From Dolomedes plantarius (Eukaryota; Arthropoda; Arachnida; Araneae; Dolomedidae), in assembly GCA_907164885.2 (NCBI GenBank), contig OU015493.1:50507390-50571389 (forward strand): a DNA stretch of 64,000 nt, given 5' to 3'. Shown here piece after piece: positions 11,080 to 63,807 of the stretch (position 1 is its first letter; each line of letters begins with the position of its first letter). The position numbers and the translations under genes were made by a program. The notes beneath the pieces were generated by a model. The model ran no database searches. It saw only the letters and a program-made list of their open reading frames with translations, and had not been told where the DNA came from.

Positions 11080-14000
11080 CTAGTCAGTGTGAAAATAAGG
11101 AATATGGACATCCATAAGGATACTAACTACCTTTTTTACGAAACACCTACAGTAAAAATCCCAGAAGAATCTACTTTTCGACCATGTCTCAACGTCCACT
11201 GGTAAGTCTTTTCTAAGCTCCTGGAACTGTTGACACCTGAATAGACAATGGTCCACGGTTTGCTGTTCCCCACAACTACATAGATCACTTTTTTGATGGA
11301 AACGGTGCTGGTATTCCCCTATACAACCATGACCTGTTATAAGTTGGTTTATCTTAAAATCTCCACTTAAACACCTTCTTTAACCTCTTTATATATTTCA
11401 TATACCTTTCTTCCTTTAATACTCCTCTCCCACTCTTGCCATAACTTTTTTTCAATTTTTTTCATTTTTGTTTTCATCTTGTTCTTTGTCTGTTTATATC
11501 TTATACCTATCTCACTTAACTTAGTAGCAGCTTTTGCTGTCTCATCTGCCTCTTCATTTCCCGCAATTCCTACATGCGCCTTGACCCAATGTAGGTGAAC
11601 CTTCATATTTTCCTTTATTATAATTTCCTTAATTTCTTCTACTATCTTTCCTTTAAATTTAATTGATCTTAGTGATTCTAAAGCACTCTTAGAATCCGTA
11701 TATACATCAAATTCCTTAATATTCTCTTCTCTCATTATCTCTATGGCTATTTACAAGGCTCTAAGTTCCGCCTCATAGGAACTCCCTCCATCTATCCTTT
11801 CTTTAATTATAACCTTTTCTCCAGCTTCTTTAAGGATAACCACCCCGGCCCCTGTTCTATCTTCCTTCTTTGAGCCATCGGTATAAATTTTTACTTTCGT
11901 TCTGGGATTACTGTCTATTGTCCAATCTAGTCTTATGAGGTTTCCTAAATTAATGATTCTAACTTCTCTAGTTTCACAATTTTCTTTATCATATATTTCA
12001 CCGTCTATTTCCATTTCTCTTTCCTCATCATATATTTTATATATTATACTATTGACTTTTGCCTTTATGTTTAAGGGTACGCACCCAGCCAGTACATTTA
12101 GCGCATCTGTTGCCACAGTTCGATAGCACTTAGTAATATTTAATAGAAATGGTCTTTGAACCTGTTTCAGTTTTGCATTAAATGTTACATTATCCTTATA
12201 CCATATTTCAGACGCATAGAGCAGTATTTTTTCTATCACTGTACTGTATATTTCTTTTATAATATTAGCTGAGATCCCCCAGGTTTTTTTACTTATTCTC
12301 GCTAGTTTATGTGTAAATTTGATGGCCTTTTCTTTGACCATATCCAAATGCTGATAAAAACTCAACTTATTATCTATTTTAACCCCTAGATATTTTATTA
12401 CCTCACAATACTTTATCTTTTCTTCTCCTAGTTTTATTGTTGGCTTTCTTGAAATTCTACCTTTGCCCATTACAACTGTGTATCCACATTTATCTATGCT
12501 AAAACTGAGTTCATTTTTTTCAGCCCACTCATAACAAATCTTCAAAGGTTCTTTAACCAGTTCTTCAAATTTGTATACTACTCTACTGCTTACCATTATA
12601 ACCAAATCATCAGCAAAAGCCTGAATGTAAAAATAATCTCTATACTTTTCTACAATTAATATCTCATTTGCTATAATAAGCCAAAGAATGGGCCCCAGAG
12701 ATGAGCCCTGTGGAACCCCAATGTTATACTCATATTCTCCGTTTTCCAACTTTATTTTCCTGTTACTTATATAGCTTACTATTATTTTATACAAATATGC
12801 TTTCAACCCCAAATGCTTCAGTTCCCTTATGATACTGCTTTTTTTAATACTATTAAAGGCATTACGTATATCTTGTTATGTTAGGCAGGTGTGCTCACCT
12901 CTATCCTTATTTTTCTTTATTTTCTTCATAATATTTCCCAACGCTTGTAATGTACTTTTTCCTCTCCTAAATCCGAACTGACATTCTGACAATATTTTCC
13001 TCTCTTCTAAATGTATAACAAGTCTGTTCGTTAATATTTTATTGAATAATTTACCCATGACAGGCAATAAACATATTGGCCTATACGATCCGGGATGTGC
13101 CGCATCTCTTCCTTCTTTAGCAAAATATGTCATTCTTGCCATTTTCCAAATTCTAGGAAAATACGCCTCTCGCAGACACCTATTAAATAGATTACATATC
13201 ACCTTCTTATCTATCTCGTATAACTCTATTATAATTCCCAACGTTAGCCCTTCAAAACCCGGGCCTTATCTTTGGGCGTACTTTCAATCGTTAAAGTCGA
13301 TTTCTTCTGTTGTTATCTCATCATCCTTGTCTACAATAACTTCTTCAATTTGCTCATTTTTCATTTCCCTTTCTTTCCCAACATGAAATTTTGTCAGTGT
13401 CTCCTCAATCTCTCCTTCTGTTTCTCTCATTACACCATTTTCATCAATAATCTCTTCAAGAACATTTTGTCTTTTGTCCTTAATTATATTTTTTATCTTT
13501 CCATAAGTGTCTTTAACTGTAAGACCTTCCAAAAACTCCTTAAACTTACTTCTTTTCTCATCTATTATCATCTTTCTATACTTTCTTCTTTCTTTCTTGT
13601 ACTTCATCATCCACCTGTCTCTCTCATCATTATCTGTTATTTTTTGGTACTTTCTCCTAAGTGCCCTTACCTGGCTCCTCTTTATAGTCAACTGTTCACT
13701 CCACCACTGTGCTCTGTATCTTTGATCTTTCTTAATTTTCCTACTATGCTTCTTACAAAGACCTATCACTTCTTCATTTAATTTCTCTATATACTCATCT
13801 ATACTTAACTCTTCTAATGTTTTCTTTATATTTTCAATCTTTTCCCTTACATCTATTTTAAAGTCTATCCAGTTTAACTTCTGGATATCTCATCTAGCAA
13901 AACTTTTATATCTTCTACTACCTTTAGTTCCCCCTATATCAAAAATTACAGCATTGTGATCAGTATTTAAATATTCATCTGACACTCTCCAATTCAAGAT

Positions 14001-14611
14001 CTTTTCATCCTCCATTCCGAATGAGATTGTAAGATCAATCCACCCCTGCCCTGTCACACTATTAAAAGTTGGTAAACTGTGAGGATCATTATGGATTGTT
14101 CCATTGTACTGTAGAACCATATTCAATATTTCCATTCCCTTATGATCTGTAGACCTCCCCTATGATCCGTAGGCCTCCAGACAGTGGACTTTTCATTCAG
14201 ATCACCCATAAGTATTATATTTTCGTTCTTATATTTTTCGAGTAATCTAATTAACTGACCCCATTGTGGGTCAGTGCGATCCATAGTTCCATCAGCTGGA
14301 GGCAAATACATTGTAATAAAAATATATTCTTTGTCACCTTTTCCACATCTGATTGCTATCAAGTAGTCAGTAGTAAGTAGATTATAATACTTAATACTTC
14401 TCTTTACCACCATTGCCGCTCTTGGTTCAATTTCATGTTGAATAACTTGATAGCAACTAGGAAAGCCCATAACCTCATGCCTTTTCCCTTTCTTTACATA
14501 CGGTTCATTTACTGATATTATATCATAGTCCATATTATTGGTAAACTCTCTAACAGCGTTAACTGAATTTCTAAAATTTAAATGAAGACACAAACAAAAT
14601 ACAATGAGCAC
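11080..14611 (-). pseudogene. LINE ORF2: endonuclease, reverse transcriptase, RNase H
   Basis: AP-like endonuclease: NEPY, GDLNEKSTVW, WIDLTIS and DHNAVIF (14611-13900). Reverse transcriptase: SYRPICLLPV, FGFRRGKST, DIRNAFNS, GVPQGSSLGP and FADD (about 13170-12590). RNase H: YTDGSK, the Glu of SYEAELRAL, YTDSKSALE and HWVKAHVGIAGNEEAD (about 11900-11550). The C-terminal zinc motif CSCGEQQTVDHCLFRC lies near 11250 and the frame ends at TAG 11080-11082. Breaks: a frameshift at about 14155 from a 20-bp tandem duplication, stops at 13890, 13284, about 13265, 12876 and 11751, and a frameshift near 11375. The enzyme would nick target DNA and prime reverse transcription; this copy is dead. Confidence 0.88.
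14136..14175. repeat. 20-bp tandem duplication inside ORF2
   Basis: 14136-14155 and 14156-14175 differ at 3 of 20 bases. The extra 20 bp shifts the frame between GDLNEKSTVW and MEILNMVLQ, so it is the cause of the break there. Confidence 0.85.
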
Positions 14612-15737
14612 TAGCCATAATCAGTTCTACTGGAAATTCTGCCCACTTCCGCGCTATAATACTTGCACGACCTATCTGTGGGACTGTGTTTCGTATCTAC
14701 TTTTACAATATTTTTAGTATTTAAGAATTTGCAATTAACGCACTCTAATTCCATGTTACATTCTCCCTCATGCTCTTTCCTGCCACACCCTCTACATATT
14801 TTTTCATTTCTACAATATTTCGCAATATGACCAATACGGAAACAACTATAGCAAATTTTTGACCTGATATATTCCCTCAAACCATACCTTCTCCATCCAA
14901 TCTTTATTTTCTTTTCTTTCATTAATTTTTTGAAAGCTTGACCATTTAACTCTATTACAATGTTCTGTCCTTCACTCACTTTAAATTTTGTAATTATTTG
15001 TACTTCACCTTCTAATAGCTCTTCATTCTGCTCAATCATTGTCTCCCTTAACTCATCTGTCCCAATGTCCTCTATAACTCCATATATTACTACTTGTGGC
15101 CTTCTTTTTCTAGGCTTGTCCATTTTATAATTCTGCGCTAATTTATCAGTAGATTTAATTTCTTCCAAAATCTTATCTAATTCTTCCTCATTCTTAGTGC
15201 CTATCAGCATCCCACCTTTTCCTATTTCCCTAAATGTATCGATTCCAACCTGAATCTTTGCAGGATTAATTTCCCTTTGTATATCCATTCTATTAATCTC
15301 AGAATCATGCTCCTCTTTAGGTACTACCGTAATAACATGCACACCTCCCCCCTGCTTCGTTCTTGATCTAGATCTACTTCTTGTTCTTTTGCAGTAATTT
15401 CTGCATATGTCCCTCCAATTTCATGTTGCCTTTTTTTGTATGCTCTAAGCATTCCCCTGAGGTATTGTGTGTGCCCCTGTTGTTTTTTAAATATGTCAAA
15501 AATAGTACTGACATCTTCTAACATTTTATCTCTTTCTATTTTGGTTGCTTTCGATGTCAAACTTTTTTGCACTCTCTCATAGCATTCCTTCTCTACTTGT
15601 TCATTGTGCCTATACGTTTTGTCAAATTCCTTTTTATCAGCTTCAACATTTAATCCTTGTATCACTACATCATCCTCCTTTTCTACCTTATTGGCAGTGG
15701 ACCTAGTGACCCTTCTGCTTTCATCAGTGTTAGACAT
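14611..15737 (-). pseudogene. LINE ORF1 (gag-like), frameshifted
   Basis: It starts MSNTDESRRVTRS at 15737. A coiled, charged N-terminal half is followed by a nucleic-acid-binding end with zinc knuckles: CYSCFRIGHIAKYC (C-x2-C-x4-H-x4-C), CRGCGRKEHEGEC, and a third CVNC with a distal KHSPTDRSC. One frameshift lies near 15345, in a run of six G. The stop TAG at 14611-14613 overlaps the GTG that begins the ORF2 frame. ORF1 proteins of this group bind the element RNA to form the transposition particle. Confidence 0.82.
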
Positions 15738-17016
15738 TTTACTTAACTAAATGCAAATTGTTACAAGTGTATACAAAGATAAAATAAATATTCCTATATG
15801 CACTGTGCAGATATCACATCAGCTATTATTACATAAACATAAAACTCAAAGCAAAATAACAATAATAATAATAAAGCCTACCTTGGCTGTTAATACATTC
15901 ACTAATAAACATAAATACACAATAATATCCAATCCTTCAACTCAATTGAAAAAACAATACTTCACAAATCCAGCTGTTGTACAACGCACCCAGTAATCAC
16001 CACTGTTTTCAGTTTACAGCTCATTCCAAATCACGTCCTTTGCTTGACCTCCACACACATCTGCTGTCCTACGGAAACAATCCAACTTGCCTGCCGATAA
16101 GGGCTGGCCTGTCTGCCGCAGCCGTTCGCCAAGCTCCGCAGCCCGCTAGGCCTACTCCGTTCAATATTTCAATATTCAACTTTTCGAAGAAATGCTTGAA
16201 TTTTTCTCAATAAAACATATACCGTAATAATTCTATCACCCTAACCAATGTAAATATCCACAATAAATTCTTAATTGTATCATTTTTTCACAAAACAAAC
16301 ACTTAGAAACGGGGGCCAGCGATATCCGACTTACTCGTACGAAGTCAGCGTTGCCACAACCCTTCTAATATTTTTTTGTTCCCCAAAAATTTCTCGTGTC
16401 ACCCCTAGTCTATATATATAAAACAGTTCCGTAACTGACTGACTCAATGACATACAACGCACAGACCAAACCACTGGACCTAAAGGGCTGAAATTTTGCA
16501 TGGCGATTCTTCTTATAGTTTAGGGGTGCACTAAGAAAGATTTTTCAAAAATTCTTCTTAGATTTTTTTAAATTAAATTTTTAAGCTGTTTTTGTAACTT
16601 TTTTTTAAAGTTTGCATTTAAAATAATAATTTATGGATTATAAAATTTATATCACGAGAAAGATCATAAAAATTCCTTTAAAATGAAATCTTTTTCGAAT
16701 CTTTATCACCATTTTCTGATTTTGGTGAATTTTTATAGAATAATTTTTAGAATTTAATGTATTAAATGCTGATCACGTGATTTCTTTTTCTGGTACTTTA
16801 AATAAATTTATCATCACGTGCATAAAAACTAAATAGACAAAAAAAAATTTTCTTGCTAATGCGGCAGACGATTGGACATTATCCAAAAAATTATTAAAAT
16901 ACAGTAAAAGAAATGTTCCTCAAACTGTACTATTCTTTAGTATGTCCTATTAGATTTAATTTGAATATTTTCTTCTACATTATTTTGTTTATCAAAAATC
17001 CCTTACGATTTTTTAT

Positions 17017-17034
17017 AAATAAATAAATAAATAA

Positions 17035-17092
<58 letters not shown>
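17017..17092. repeat. (AAAT)n then (AT)n microsatellite
   Basis: AAAT units, then ACAT, then pure AT. Confidence 0.97.
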
Positions 17093-17098
<6 letters not shown>

Positions 17099-17526
17099 TG
17101 GTCAGGAATCAGCTGGCTGAGCGGGATAATACAAAACAACAACATTTATTTAAAAGTTCTTCGACGACACATTTACACATTTATATTTATAAAATAGGTC
17201 AATATAGCATTACGTCTTGAAACTTTTCTCCTTTAAAACAATAAAAGCCGTCGTTTAGACTTGCACCTAACATTACATTCAAGTCCGTCTTATCTGCACT
17301 CGTTCTGCATTCGTTCTGCTCGCTCTGCATGCAATCTGCTGGCTCTGGCTGTTCGGCTCGCTCTGCATACGATCTGCCTTCGTTCCGCTGCTTCTGCTTC
17401 TTCTCGCTGCTTCTGCTTCTGCTCGTCACTAATCAAAGCTCATTCTTAAATGGAGCGAAAGCTTCCCATCAGCATGACGTCACGGACGAATAGATTATGA
17501 ATAATGAGGAGGGGGAAGGTGGCTCA

Positions 17527-17530
<4 letters not shown>

Positions 17531-17590
<60 letters not shown>
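17531..17590. repeat. (AC)n(AT)n microsatellite
   Basis: Compound dinucleotide tract close to the 3' end of the Helitron-like element. Confidence 0.97.
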
Positions 17591-17593
<3 letters not shown>

Positions 17594-17995
17594 CATTAAT
17601 TGCATACATTGACCGTTGTATTTAATTGGAATATACTCGGTAGCGAAGTGCGGGTTTTCAGCTAGTATTACATAAGAGAGCAAAATTGGAAATCGCTAAA
17701 AAGAGTTTTGTTTTATTAATGGGAGACTTGACGATTGATGCTCAGAGCACAAGGGTTTGATATCAGGTCTAACAGTTGTGGAAGTGAGAGTAACTAATTC
17801 ATCGTCAGGAACGAGTGCATCGATGTGTGCCTCAGTCTGTTGAGTGTGAGAGCAATTCATTCAACTTAATATTTATTTTAAGTGAACCATTCTAATATTT
17901 TTTTGTTGCCCAAAAATTTCTCGTGTCACCCCTAGCCGATCTCGCAGCACCCTAAAAGCGCTGCGGTACACTGGTTGGTAATCACTGATTTAATC

Positions 17996-19935
17996 TGTGT
18001 TTTGAATTTCATTTCATTCATATTTAAGGCGAAGTTAGCCAAAATTTGAAGGGTCGATCTTTGCTTCTGTTGTAACTTTCGTATTCTCAAGACAACTCAG
18101 ACATTAATTGAGGATTACACTGCGGATCAAAATTTTCGTTCTTTTTATTTCTTTATCCCTTGCGACTTACGACGTAATCCTATGATGATTTACAGGAAAA
18201 CTTAGTCGTAAAATTTTATCTTTTAGAATCTGAAACAGATCGGGTTTAAATAGTAAAAGCGTTTTCATTTCTCTCTAGAAATTTGAAGCATTTGAAATTC
18301 AAACCGGTGTCCAGGGACAGAGACTGGTTACGTTAGTTAATGTGCATGGATTCACGCAATCCTTCGAATTTAATGCGGGCAGTTCCATAACTCGAAGTTT
18401 AAAAAACCTTTTTTTTCTAAATTAGAGTTTATTTGTCGAGGGGTGTCTAAAGCTATTAAAGTTAAGTAAAATGTTTTGGGAAAGAATGTTTTTTGACTGC
18501 TCTTCCTAAAACTCGAGTAGAAAATTCGAGAGATGAGTTCTCTGAAATTAGCCACAACGCTTATTTATTCATAATTTTGGAAGTTTATTTACTCGTCCAC
18601 GTGTACATAATTTGGCATTGACAGAAGTGTTTGAGAGCGTGGGTTGATACAGTTAGAATTTTGCTGGAGAGGAGAGTAAAAATATGCTCGTTTCGTAATT
18701 TTCGTTACGTGGTTTTTAGCTGATGACTGGTATCGCTTTGAAGCTGTTTACATCTCCAGTGACCTATATTTACTAACTTTAAAGATTATAAAACATTCAT
18801 ATTGAGAAACCCTGTCATGAATACATCTGATTTTTCATCCTTTTTTATAGAGGGAAAGATATTTCTTTTTTTTTTTTCAATCAACGCCTGGTACGTGATC
18901 GAGTGAATAAGAATCAATAACTTCTCTCTCTCTTGCATGGCGAATAGAAAAAGGTACGCCTTGAATTTACGTCAATAAAGGAAATTTTTCCTTCTTCCCA
19001 AGCTTATCTCTGATATAATTCCAATGGTGTATAACTCCAAATTACCCCAACTTTTGTAAACTTTACCATAGGCCAACATGGGTTTAATCTTTGCGCTATG
19101 TGGGTAAAAACTGGCTACATCAGTGTTTCTTAACATTTTTCACTAGCCGACCACATTGTAGCGTGTTTCGCGTCTCCCGCTTCAACCAAGTGGGCTCAAA
19201 ACCCGGGTAAGAAATGGACATTCCTGTTTTCCATCCTCATGGTGAGTGGTGTTGCTCCGCATATTGGGCATTCCCCCAATAAAATGACCCAAATAAAATG
19301 ATTTCGCGGTGTGTCTCATTTGATGTCCATTTGGTAAGTACCTGTCATATTAAAAAAGTAACCCTTTGGGGACCTCATCTTTAAGTGTTAAGCAACCCCC
19401 GAATCCCTTTCCCGACAGTCAGACAACCTGCTACAATCAGCCTTATTTACAAAAAAGGGTTTCAATATAATATTTGACCAACTTGCCATAGCAAATTAAT
19501 CAAATAATCTTTTATGTTTGATGTGTGTAAATACTGTGAACTTCTAATGTTTTTAAAAATAACCATATTTTTTAAAAATAACTATAAATAATTATAATTA
19601 AAAATAGCTAAGGTAACCGGATAGAAAGTTCTTTCCGATCTGCAGGTTTACATCCGCGTGTTCTAGATAGATGGGAGTTCTAATACCTTCGATTTTTTCC
19701 TAGTTTTGCTACTGCGTGGCATAAATAGATTTGCACTATCTCTTATTCAGTCGCTCTTTCCTTATTAAAAATGGTTGTAAATACTATGTAAGAAAGAACA
19801 GATGAGGAACAGAATGTAACACCGTAACGTTTTTCGAATAACCTAATGATTGGTGGATATGTCTGTCGGTATACTATTGTCGGCAGAAATAAGCTGTCTA
19901 TAATGCGAGATACTATCACACCTATAATGACACAA
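17996..19935. other. Unassigned stretch
   Basis: No gene recognised. CAGTGTTTCTTAACATTTTT near 19119 resembles a worn hAT end, but no matching partner was found. Confidence 0.35.
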
Positions 19936-20070
19936 TACAGTTGGCTTATGAAGTGCGCTACAGTCATTTTTAGTGGCACGAGGGTTAAACAGTGCGGGAT
20001 TCCAAGTTTTAAGCCGATTCCAAATGGCTACAATAACTCATGTCCACCGTAGTACTCAGAGTGTGGTTCT
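19936..20070 (-). repeat. Degenerate SINE copy (same family as 62612)
   Basis: Shares GCACGAGGG, AAGCCGATTCC and GGCTACAA in the same order as the copies at 62612-62930. The tRNA-derived head is too worn to define. Confidence 0.5.
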
Positions 20071-20364
20071 GAAGGCCTTCGTCCAACTATTTAGGTCTTA
20101 TAAGAGTCCAGTCGTGGAAAGGTAGTAGGACAGTATCCACCACCTCGAATAGAAATGCTTGATTCACGTCAATCGCTCCAATAAGAATGTTCGAAAGATC
20201 AGTGGATTCCACCCATTTTTCTTTCAAGACAGCTTAAAGCGAATGCAAGCAAATTTCTGGAGGTATGACAATTGCGGACACTGTTAACAACATTGTGGTA
20301 AGGTTTCAATAAACAGAGATGAGGACTAGACTCGGAGTGTTGATTGATCTGGAGAGTTTTTAAG

Positions 20365-21072
20365 GCGACCATGGACCTTCAGATGGACAAAAATATATCC
20401 CCAAAACGATTTTTTTTTCTTTCAGAAAATGATTCTGCAACTCACCAGCTTTAAATTTAAAAAAAGTATGTTGATCCGATCATTACTAACCGTGTTATAA
20501 GTTTTTTTTCAAACGTAAACAATGGAAATGTTAGTCAAATTAAAACTTTAAATGCCATTTTCCCAAAACAAGTTTTCATGTCGTTTCGGTAAGTTCAAAA
20601 TGTTCCATGCGTCATAAATTTCCTTGAATTTTCATAAAATTTCATAAAATTATTATTTATATATGTTAGAATAAAACTTAGTAATCAATTCATTATAATA
20701 TTTTAAAACAACTTAAAATTTTTACAATAAAAATTTTTTTTTTTTTAATTTTGCATAAAATGACCTATTTTTATCGATTTCTTTTCTAGTTTTTATAAAT
20801 ATGACTGTAAATCAAATATTGCTACTAACTTTAATTATAACTATATAAAGCTAGCTTAAGAGAGAAAATTAGATATCTGAGACAAAAATTAATGCGCATG
20901 GAGCATTTTTAAATAGAGTAATTAACAAACTTATTTTAATTAATATCTTCATTAATTACTGATTTTTTTTTAATTTAGAATTTTCATCTCTAAACAACAC
21001 TGTATAAGTATACAAAATTTCATAGCAATTGGTTAATAAATAAAAAAAAGTTTTTCATGGTCCATTGTCACC
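20365..21072. mobile_element. TTAA-flanked MITE, second family
   Basis: TTAA at 20361-20364 and 21073-21076. Ends are GGCGACCATGGACC and the inverse of GGTGACAATGGACC. The 708-bp interior is AT-rich with no coding. TTAA targets point to piggyBac or Kolobok. Confidence 0.75.
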
Positions 21073-21076
21073 TTAA

Positions 21077-21939
21077 ACATACTCCCACAGTTTCATCACA
21101 TGAAACTTTTTAAATTATAAATATATTGTAATAAAATCCCTTCAGCTTCTAAAATATCATTGTTTTAAGTTTTTCAGTCATTCGAAAGCGGAAAAAGTCT
21201 GTGTCGGGAATTTCTCGGTTGTCATTTTTCACACTAGGGAAATTTTTACATCCCTCCAGTTACTGTGTCAGGGGAAAGTTATCAAATATTTCATTTCTGC
21301 ACTAGTATACAAAATTCTTTATATAGATGAAAGACACACACACGCTCTATTTAAGCCAAATCAAAATTAAGATTATGACAATCATATAAAATTCCTACAT
21401 TCATTCTAGGGAAGGAAAAAGTTTATATTCTAAGCTGTAGAAAATGTTAATAAATTCCTGAGACGTAGCGTGTCAGTTAAGCATACCAGCCAATGAGGTA
21501 ATTTTTATTTACGCAGGCTCTGTGCCTTTTTATCAGTGGATGAAGACGTCATTGATGAACAAAAGAGCCGAGAGGGATTAATGAATCGCCCGTTTTCAAT
21601 AATGAGCGGAAAAATCGATACGGGGGCTAAATTTATATTTTCCCCTTCCGATGACAGACATTCTTGCGAGGTCTTGCGAGCTTCACATTAAGTCACGCAG
21701 GATTTTACGGATCATTCTGCACGATTAAATGACACACGAAAGTGAATTTCAAGTGTTTTAATGGGTGATGCTGGAGGTGGATCTTTATAAAAGACCATGA
21801 TAGGATGATTTGCCTGATTCGAAAATCACATGCCAAAGAGACAGGTGGAATTTTCTCGGATGGAGCAACTCATTTATCGTATGTGAGTTGTTTAAATTTC
21901 CAAATCGTGTTTTTTTTAAATCGAACCTCTACTGGTAAG

Positions 21940-21940
<1 letters not shown>
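21077..21940. other. Unassigned; possible non-coding element at 21520-21760
   Basis: 21520-21760 is less AT-rich and free of repeats. It contains GACGTCATTGATGA, TTAATGAATCG and AATCGATAC, motifs of the kind bound by bZIP and homeodomain factors. No coding potential. It could be a cis-regulatory element of the transporter gene; nothing in the sequence proves it. Confidence 0.25.
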
Positions 21941-21974
<34 letters not shown>

Positions 21975-21991
21975 CATTATTATTATTATTA

Positions 21992-22023
<32 letters not shown>
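21941..22023. repeat. (TTA)n microsatellite
   Basis: Trinucleotide run with two ATC interruptions. Confidence 0.97.
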
Positions 22024-22025
22024 TA

Positions 22026-23043
22026 ATATAGGCTCAAACTTGAAGCCTTAAAGCTGAGAACTGTACCGGTCTTAGCCAAGCTTTTTTCCCTTATACACAG
22101 GGAACTTCAGCCAAAAAGTTTTTTGTTTTTTTTTTAAATGTGAAGCAGTTGGACAGCGCTAATTGCGGAAATCCTTCCTTATTAGTTTAATATATAAATT
22201 CGAGATAAAAAAGGAACTATTTTCGGCTAACGCAAACCATACTGAGTTCACCCCTTTCGTAAGTTTGGCGAAAAACCGCAAAATATCAACCGTGTCATTT
22301 CAAATAATAGTTAAAATTTTAGTAATTTTTACTCAACGACTGCGGTAGAATTTTTAGCTTTTCGAAGCTCACGAAAATTCTTAGAGAATGAACTAAATAG
22401 TATTTAAATTACCCGAAATTATTGACATTCACTTCAATTAAGCAAGAGAATGTCTGTTATTTTATCGCCATACCCTAAATTTTAAAATACAAAAACATAT
22501 TTTTTCCCTTTTTTGCTCAAAAAAATTCGGATCTATGGATACAAAACTTTTAAAAATTGTCATTATGAAAATAGACTCCGAAATGCGTTTAATATGTATA
22601 ATAAAAAATCATATTTTCCAAAGATTCAATTATGATGTATGAAATGTTTCAATGAGGATGGTGATGGTTGTAATCTTAGAATGATAAAGTGCATACTCCA
22701 CGAAATACGTAAAAATAATTTACTAGTTGTGCTAAATGGTTATGCCCTTTAGAATGTACATAAGCTCCTCGCAGAGAATAAATAAATATTAGAATGGGTT
22801 AAACCAATCAGACGCTAATTGTTAGAACAGCTAGTTAGCATTGTTCAAGTTTATTGACTAGGAAGCTTAAAACGACGCGTAACCTACATTCTGCCTGACA
22901 TTGATGTGTAAGCGTTTGGGAGGGAGGTTCCGTTTAGGGCCAACAGTTGAACACACCACTGAATTCCGAATGGATGGTGTGTTCCATGAGTTTTATGACC
23001 ATGACTGTTCTGTTTTGACGTGACTTCTTCTCTCCGTGTGCAG
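22026..23043. other. 5' flank of exon 1
   Basis: No promoter motif can be assigned. The segment 22860-23043 has raised GC and ends in a pyrimidine-poor but usable acceptor (gtgtgcag). The promoter is therefore probably further upstream, with a 5' UTR exon not identified. Confidence 0.35.
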
Positions 23044-23048
23044 CTCCC

Positions 23049-63477
<40,429 letters not shown>

Positions 63478-63801
63478 TTGCGAGATATATACGAAACTGA
63501 TGCAAGCCGTCGAACGAAGTGATGCCAACGGATCGACGGAACATGGATCGTTTTGCTTTTCTTTCTTTTTCTTCTCTCGCCTACAGTCCTCCCGGTTCCA
63601 GGATTCTCAACATTTCTTTCATCTTGGAGAAGTCTCACGGACGTAGAGGCAATCGACTTGCCTGAACTAATGACGTAAGTATGGACAAAGAATATGTATG
63701 CGTGATTCATGATGTCATGGCAGTAGGCATCAACGTGACTGGTTGCCCTTGCATTTCATAAACGGAGACACATTTTCTTTTTAATTTATTTTAAACCATT
63801 T

Positions 63802-63807
63802 AATAAA
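63802..63807 (+). promoter_or_regulatory. Candidate polyadenylation signal
   Basis: AATAAA lies 325 nt past the stop codon, in AT-rich sequence. It is the first consensus hexamer seen after exon 8. AATAAA is common by chance in this composition, so it is only a candidate. Confidence 0.35.

Larger units (their letters stand above)
10040..16330 (-). mobile_element. R1/LOA-type non-LTR retrotransposon (LINE)
   Basis: On the minus strand: 5' UTR (about 16330-15738), ORF1 (15737-14611), ORF2 (14611-11080) and an AT-rich 3' UTR that ends near a T-run at 10049-10066 (an A-run on the element strand). The domain order endonuclease, reverse transcriptase, RNase H, zinc finger fits the I/R1/LOA group. 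Boundaries are approximate because no target duplication was resolved. The 3' UTR (about 10560-10960) contains loose repeats of TTTACAATTAACACATTTC type. Confidence 0.8.
16409..17665 (+). mobile_element. Helitron-like non-autonomous element
   Basis: Starts TCTATATATATAAAACAGTT, continues with CCGTAACTGACTGACTC and a GACCAAACCACTGGACC block shared with 1-78. It ends GCGAAGTGCGGGTTTTCAGCTAG|T, matching the end at 2316. The interior holds (AAAT)n/(AT)n at 17017-17092, a CTGCTT-rich segment near 17340-17430, and (AC)n(AT)n. No coding for Rep/helicase. The base before the TC is G rather than the usual A. Confidence 0.6.
16366..17936 (+). repeat. 46-bp direct repeat flanking the Helitron-like insertion
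   Basis: The block TTCTAATATTTTTTTGTT ... CTCGTGTCACCCCTAG occurs before the Helitron-like start (about 16363-16408) and again at about 17891-17936, with one clear mismatch (TTCCCC versus TTGCCC). Only the second copy runs on into the hAT right end. Helitrons do not make target duplications, so the cause is open. Confidence 0.75.
9673..17987. mobile_element. hAT-like element carrying nested insertions
   Basis: The left end CAGGGATTCTCAACC and the right end, read inward CAGTGATTACCAACC, are hAT-style terminal repeats. The 8-bp flanks ATTTAACC (9665-9672) and ATTTAATC (17988-17995) agree in 7 of 8 bases. The interior is occupied by a LINE (about 10045-16330) and a Helitron-like element (16409-17665), so the hAT sequence itself is probably under 1 kb. 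No hAT transposase was recognised. Confidence 0.7.

Noticed and set aside
19119..19400. Possible hAT element starting CAGTGTTTCTTAAC
   Set aside because: No inverted partner or 8-bp target duplication found.
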